Below the pieces are notes generated by a model. The model was not told where the DNA came from. It searched no databases and saw only the letters and a list, made by a program, of their open reading frames with translations. A stretch of 64,000 bases of DNA from Chitinophaga niabensis (GTDB taxonomy: Bacteria; Bacteroidota; Bacteroidia; Chitinophagales; Chitinophagaceae): positions 728,587 through 792,586 of the forward strand of contig JAFIGY010000002.1 of NCBI GenBank assembly GCA_017849435.1, given 5' to 3'. The position numbers and the translations under genes are program-made. Below are positions 60,867 through 64,000 of the stretch, one piece after another (position 1 is the stretch's first letter; every line of letters starts with the position of its first letter).

Positions 60867-62873
60867 ATGCGTGTATCCTCTTTTAAAGAGATCTCCCTTA
60901 TAGTCTTTGCCATATCGCTGATCCAGGTTGCCAGCGGGCAAAAGTATGGACTGCGCGCAATAGATTCCATGGTGAAAAGCCTGGTAAAGGTAAAAGAAGA
61001 TACCAACAAAATAAAATTGATCTACAGAATCGGAGATGCCTATACTACCATCGACCCGGTAAAAAGCATGCAATATGCCCGTGACGGGCTGGCCAGATCT
61101 GAAAAGCTGAAATGGAATAAAGGCATGGCGGCATTTAATATGTCAATAGGTAACGTTTTATCTTATGCGGGGCGATATGATTCTTCCATTTATTATTACA
61201 ACCGGGCCTATACTATTAATACAAGTATCAATAACAGCGGGGGCATTATCAGTGCATTGCTGAATATCGGTTCAGCGTACCAGGATAAGGGCAATTATAA
61301 TAAAGCCGTTGAATATTTATTCAGAATAATACCCATTGCGGAAAAAGCAAATGATTATTACAATCTTTCCATTGCTTCCCACAATCTTTCCGAACTATAC
61401 TACCTGATGGGCAATGCTGATAAAGCGCTGCATTACGCCGGGCAGGCGTTAGGGTATGCTGAAAAGGATGGCGATGCCCTGAATAAGGCGAATGCCACAG
61501 AGTCTTTCGCCAATGCATATTTATTGAGAAAAGATACGTTACAGGCAGTAGCATATTATGGAAAAGCATTCCTGTTATTTGAACAAATAAATGACCGGAA
61601 AGGTATGGCGACCATGTATTATAAATTGTCTGTAACGGCAAAGGACATCGTTAAAAAGACCGAATACGGGTTAAAGGCGCAAAAAATATGGGATGATATA
61701 GACCCTGCATTCAGCATTTCTATCGCAAATCTGGAGAACCTGGGATTTTTATTTTTAAACAGGGCGCAGGGCTCAACTGCGTACCGGCTTTTGGACTCAT
61801 CTGAAAAATATATCAGGCGGGCTAATGCGCTGAGCAAAGAAACCAACAATGCGGAATATATAGCAAGCACTACGAATATGCTCGCAAGGTTGCAGGAAGC
61901 TAAAGGCGACTATAAATCAGCGCTGATGAACCTGAAGGCGTCCACCCGGCTAAGGGATTCCCTCTACTCCTGGGAAACGCGCAGCAAAATTGCTGAACTG
62001 GAAACTAATTACCGGTTAAACAAACAGGCTACCGAATTTAAAGAAGAACAGGAGCTTGCCACGCTTCGTTTAAAACAACTGTGGGTGTATGTCATACTCT
62101 CGCTGGTTGTTATAGTAGGGATTTTCCTCTTCTTTTTAAACAAATACAGGATAAAACAGCTGAGGCTGCAACACGCAGTGCAACAACAGCAGGCCGAACG
62201 TAAAGAATGGGAATTAAAGATCCAGAACCAGTTAATGCAAAGTGAATTAAAAGCCATTCGTGCGCAGATGAACCCTCATTTTATTTTCAACGTTCTTAAT
62301 TCCATTGAAGCATTTATAGTGAACAATGAACCCAAGACCGCGGGCCGCCTGTTGCAAAAATTTGCCGCACTGTGCAGGTTGATGCTGGAGAACTCTACAC
62401 AACAATATGTTAATGCCGGACTGGAATGGCAGGCGTTAAAGCTTTATGCTGAACTGGAAGCGGCGCGGTTTAATTATCAGTTTTCTTATGAATTTGAGCA
62501 GGCGCCCAATACAAACCTTTCTGAATTGCTGATTCCCCCCATGATGGTACAGCCTATCGTTGAAAATGCAATTCATCATGGCTTACGCGATGCACCAGGA
62601 GCTGGCCTGCATTTTAAAGTAACCGCCATACACGAAGAGGATTTGCTCATCTTCATTACCGAAGATAACGGCAGGGGATTAAGACAAACAGAAGACGAAA
62701 AAAAGGCAGATGAATTTGTAAAGAAAAAATCTTTGGGGCTTGCATTGATAAAAGAAAGGATCGGCATTATCAATCAATCCATCGGGAAAGAAACGGCCGC
62801 ATTTTCATTGGAACCTAATATAACTGGCCGTGGCGCCGTTGCTATATTAAAGCTGCCGGTTTTAAATAATTGA
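60867..62873 (+). CDS. TPR-containing LytS-type sensor histidine kinase
   Basis: A 668-residue kinase. After a signal peptide (VIFAISLIQVASGQ region) come about six TPRs in the periplasm, with repeats such as GMAAFNMSIGNVLSYAGRYDSSIYYYNRAY and NKAVEYLFRIIPIAEKANDY. One membrane helix follows (LWVYVILSLVVIVGIFLFFLN). The cytosolic His_kinase core has His in AQMNPHFIFNVLNSIEAF, N-box VENAIHHGLRDAPG and GLALIKERIG. It is divergent from cytochrome c and close to operator 2. Its cognate LytTR regulator is at 58072. Confidence 0.93.
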   Translation: MRVSSFKEISLIVFAISLIQVASGQKYGLRAIDSMVKSLVKVKEDTNKIKLIYRIGDAYTTIDPVKSMQYARDGLARSEKLKWNKGMAAFNMSIGNVLSYAGRYDSSIYYYNRAYTINTSINNSGGIISALLNIGSAYQDKGNYNKAVEYLFRIIPIAEKANDYYNLSIASHNLSELYYLMGNADKALHYAGQALGYAEKDGDALNKANATESFANAYLLRKDTLQAVAYYGKAFLLFEQINDRKGMATMYYKLSVTAKDIVKKTEYGLKAQKIWDDIDPAFSISIANLENLGFLFLNRAQGSTAYRLLDSSEKYIRRANALSKETNNAEYIASTTNMLARLQEAKGDYKSALMNLKASTRLRDSLYSWETRSKIAELETNYRLNKQATEFKEEQELATLRLKQLWVYVILSLVVIVGIFLFFLNKYRIKQLRLQHAVQQQQAERKEWELKIQNQLMQSELKAIRAQMNPHFIFNVLNSIEAFIVNNEPKTAGRLLQKFAALCRLMLENSTQQYVNAGLEWQALKLYAELEAARFNYQFSYEFEQAPNTNLSELLIPPMMVQPIVENAIHHGLRDAPGAGLHFKVTAIHEEDLLIFITEDNGRGLRQTEDEKKADEFVKKKSLGLALIKERIGIINQSIGKETAAFSLEPNITGRGAVAILKLPVLNN

Positions 62874-62875
62874 CC

Positions 62876-62983
62876 TCCTCATTCACAGGAAAAAAGATTA
62901 TCGGGATTTTAAATGAACAGGAATCGGGCAAATCAGTAGTCGATATCTGTTGTGATCATGGCATAAGCCATGGCCAAAAGTAG
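62876..62983 (+). pseudogene. IS3-family transposase orfA remnant
   Basis: Right after the kinase stop, an in-frame segment (FTGKKIIGILNEQESGKSVVDICCDHGIS) closely resembles the N-terminal helix-turn-helix of IS3-family orfA (FTEEQIIxILNEQExGxxVxDICRxHGIS). It ends in a stop at 62981 after HGQK. The rest of the transposase and any orfB are not found, so only a scar remains. Confidence 0.6.
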
Positions 62984-63352
62984 AAAATGTGTAAAGGTGT
63001 TTTTACTGCTACATAAACTGTAAAAGCCAATACAGGAAAGGCCCTAAACAAAAAAATGCCTGGCAGTTACCTGATGATCATTTTAAAGCTTGCGGAGAGA
63101 GGGACTCCAATCGAACACCTGATACCATTTTTGACATTTTGAATGGGTTAAATAAATAATCGTCTGTAAAACGTTCAACGCACTAAATATAGTTTTTCAT
63201 TTTTTTATTTTATCCATTACCAAACATAGGAGTCTAAATAAAAGTGGTTGTCAGGATTCCCCCCTAAATTGTCGTTTTTGCACCGCGTAGAATCATAAAA
63301 TGCTTCTGACCTTTGTATTATCACTAACAATCAAACTAAACCGGGCTACTTT
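62984..63352. other. Gene-free stretch with tRNA-Ser-like fragment
   Basis: No gene identified. The only recognisable item is the 17-base tRNA-Ser 3'-end-like segment at 63091-63107. The spacing before the hydrolase start at 63353 has a weak promoter region only. Confidence 0.4.
63091..63107 (-). other. tRNA-Ser 3'-end-like fragment (possible att remnant)
   Basis: Read on the minus strand: GAGTCCCTCTCTCCGCA, which matches the T-arm end and acceptor strand of many tRNA-Ser genes. A nearby TTCGATTGG partly resembles the T loop. No complete tRNA cloverleaf exists here. Such fragments mark the far end of elements that integrated at a tRNA 3' end. Confidence 0.45.
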
Positions 63353-64000
63353 ATGAAGAATATATTAAAACCACGAAATCTTATTAAATTACTCCTAATC
63401 GCAATCATTATGACTGTAGCATCTATATCCAATGCACAACAAATCAAACCTGCCAGTAGTGGCTACGCACCAGCTAATGGTACCAAAGTTTATTACGAAG
63501 TATACGGCGACGGTAAGCCTATCGTTCTAATACACGGTGCTTACTATACTATCAGGATGAATTGGGGGGAATTAATACCTGAATTGGCAAAAACAAGAAA
63601 AGTAATTGCTATAGAATTGCAAGGACATGGGCATACACCCTTTTCAGATAGAAAATTATCACGGGTAACTTTAGCCAGCGATGTGGAGAAAGTAATGGAT
63701 TATCTGAAAATTGACAGCGCGGATATAGCGGGATATAGTTTCGGCGGTCAGGTAGCCTACCAGTTTGCGATACAAAGTCCTAAACGATTGAGGAAATTGG
63801 TCATCATTTCTGCTGTTTATAAAAGTGAAGGCTGGATAACCGAAGTAAGCGGTGTTTTTAAAAAAATGAAGCCTGAGTTTTTTGCAAATTCGCCGCTGCA
63901 AACCGCCTATGATGCGGTAGCACCAGATAAAACAAAATGGAATAAGTTCCTGGAACAGATGATTGCCTTGGCTGGAGAGCCATTTAATTTGGGTGACGAC
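63353..64000 (+). CDS. Alpha/beta hydrolase, partial (cut by window edge)
   Basis: The first 216 residues of a secreted alpha/beta hydrolase. It starts with a signal peptide (MKNILKPRNLIKLLLIAIIMTVASISNAQ), then has the VYYEVYGDGKPIVLIHGAYYT oxyanion region and RKVIAIELQGHGHTPFSDR. The nucleophile elbow is ADIAGYSFGGQVAYQFAIQSPKRLRKLVIISAVY (Ser in GYSFGG). The catalytic Asp/His region is beyond the window. It begins after a mobile-element scar region. Confidence 0.85.
   Translation, partial: MKNILKPRNLIKLLLIAIIMTVASISNAQQIKPASSGYAPANGTKVYYEVYGDGKPIVLIHGAYYTIRMNWGELIPELAKTRKVIAIELQGHGHTPFSDRKLSRVTLASDVEKVMDYLKIDSADIAGYSFGGQVAYQFAIQSPKRLRKLVIISAVYKSEGWITEVSGVFKKMKPEFFANSPLQTAYDAVAPDKTKWNKFLEQMIALAGEPFNLGDD

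Overview
The window looks like chromosomal DNA of a Bacteroidota bacterium, most likely family Chitinophagaceae (Chitinophaga-like). This is inferred from many TAnnTTTG -7 promoter boxes, few Shine-Dalgarno sequences, families typical of that group (DUF3078, DUF6597-type AraC regulators, DUF6624, amidohydrolases with a TPR-like tail, bacterial GGGP synthase) and the general protein character. No rRNA, intact tRNA, CRISPR array or phage module was seen. About 62 protein genes are called, the last one cut by the window edge.

Layout. 0.1-3.3 kb: mscL, an outer-membrane DUF3078 protein, scpA and an AraC regulator. 3.4-6.9 kb: a redox/stress group (two pirins, YceI, nitroreductase, OsmC). 7-14.7 kb: a PAS protein ending in a kinase dimerisation domain without ATPase, a ferredoxin reductase, dxs, a LytS/LytR-type two-component pair and GGGP synthase. 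15-18.3 kb: B12-dependent ribonucleotide reductase behind an inverted pair of DnaA boxes. 18.5-19.1 kb: a non-coding MITE-like element inserted at the start of a possible small RNA. 19-23.4 kb: DPH6-like ligase, YcxB-like protein, acetyltransferase and a PRPP-synthetase-like protein. 23.5-29 kb: an RND efflux operon. 29.4-31.7 kb: acpP-fabF-rnc. 31.7-36.1 kb: WYL regulator with GyrI-like protein, and cydAB with a CRP/FNR-type site. 36.2-40.8 kb: two possible tandem small RNAs, a hybrid kinase, an SOS-type protease, two unknown proteins and a lone receiver. 41.1-43.8 kb: cobalamin riboswitch plus metE. 43.8-54.6 kb: aquaporin, unknowns, Ada, four further AraC regulators, amidohydrolase, ankyrin lipoprotein and VOC protein. 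54.7-64 kb: a visibly AT-richer accessory stretch with DUF6624, a large amidohydrolase, a broken S8 peptidase, a LytTR/sensor-kinase locus with an RCC1-repeat lipoprotein and a cytochrome c, an IS3 remnant, a tRNA-Ser 3'-end-like fragment and a partial alpha/beta hydrolase.

How the genes work together. Cobalamin appears twice: NrdJ needs B12, while MetE is the B12-independent methionine synthase and carries a cobalamin riboswitch that should switch it off when B12 is present. The locus at 58-63 kb is the best candidate for an undescribed system. A histidine kinase with TPRs, a LytTR response regulator, an RCC1-repeat lipoprotein and a c-type cytochrome lipoprotein are linked by two homologous promoter regions. 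Each region has a pair of 21-bp-spaced direct repeats at the same distance from the -7 box, as expected for LytTR operators. Other non-obvious structure: the MITE with 5-bp target duplication, two small transcription units sharing a 14-nt motif upstream of the hybrid kinase, and mobile-element scars at 57.5-63.1 kb.
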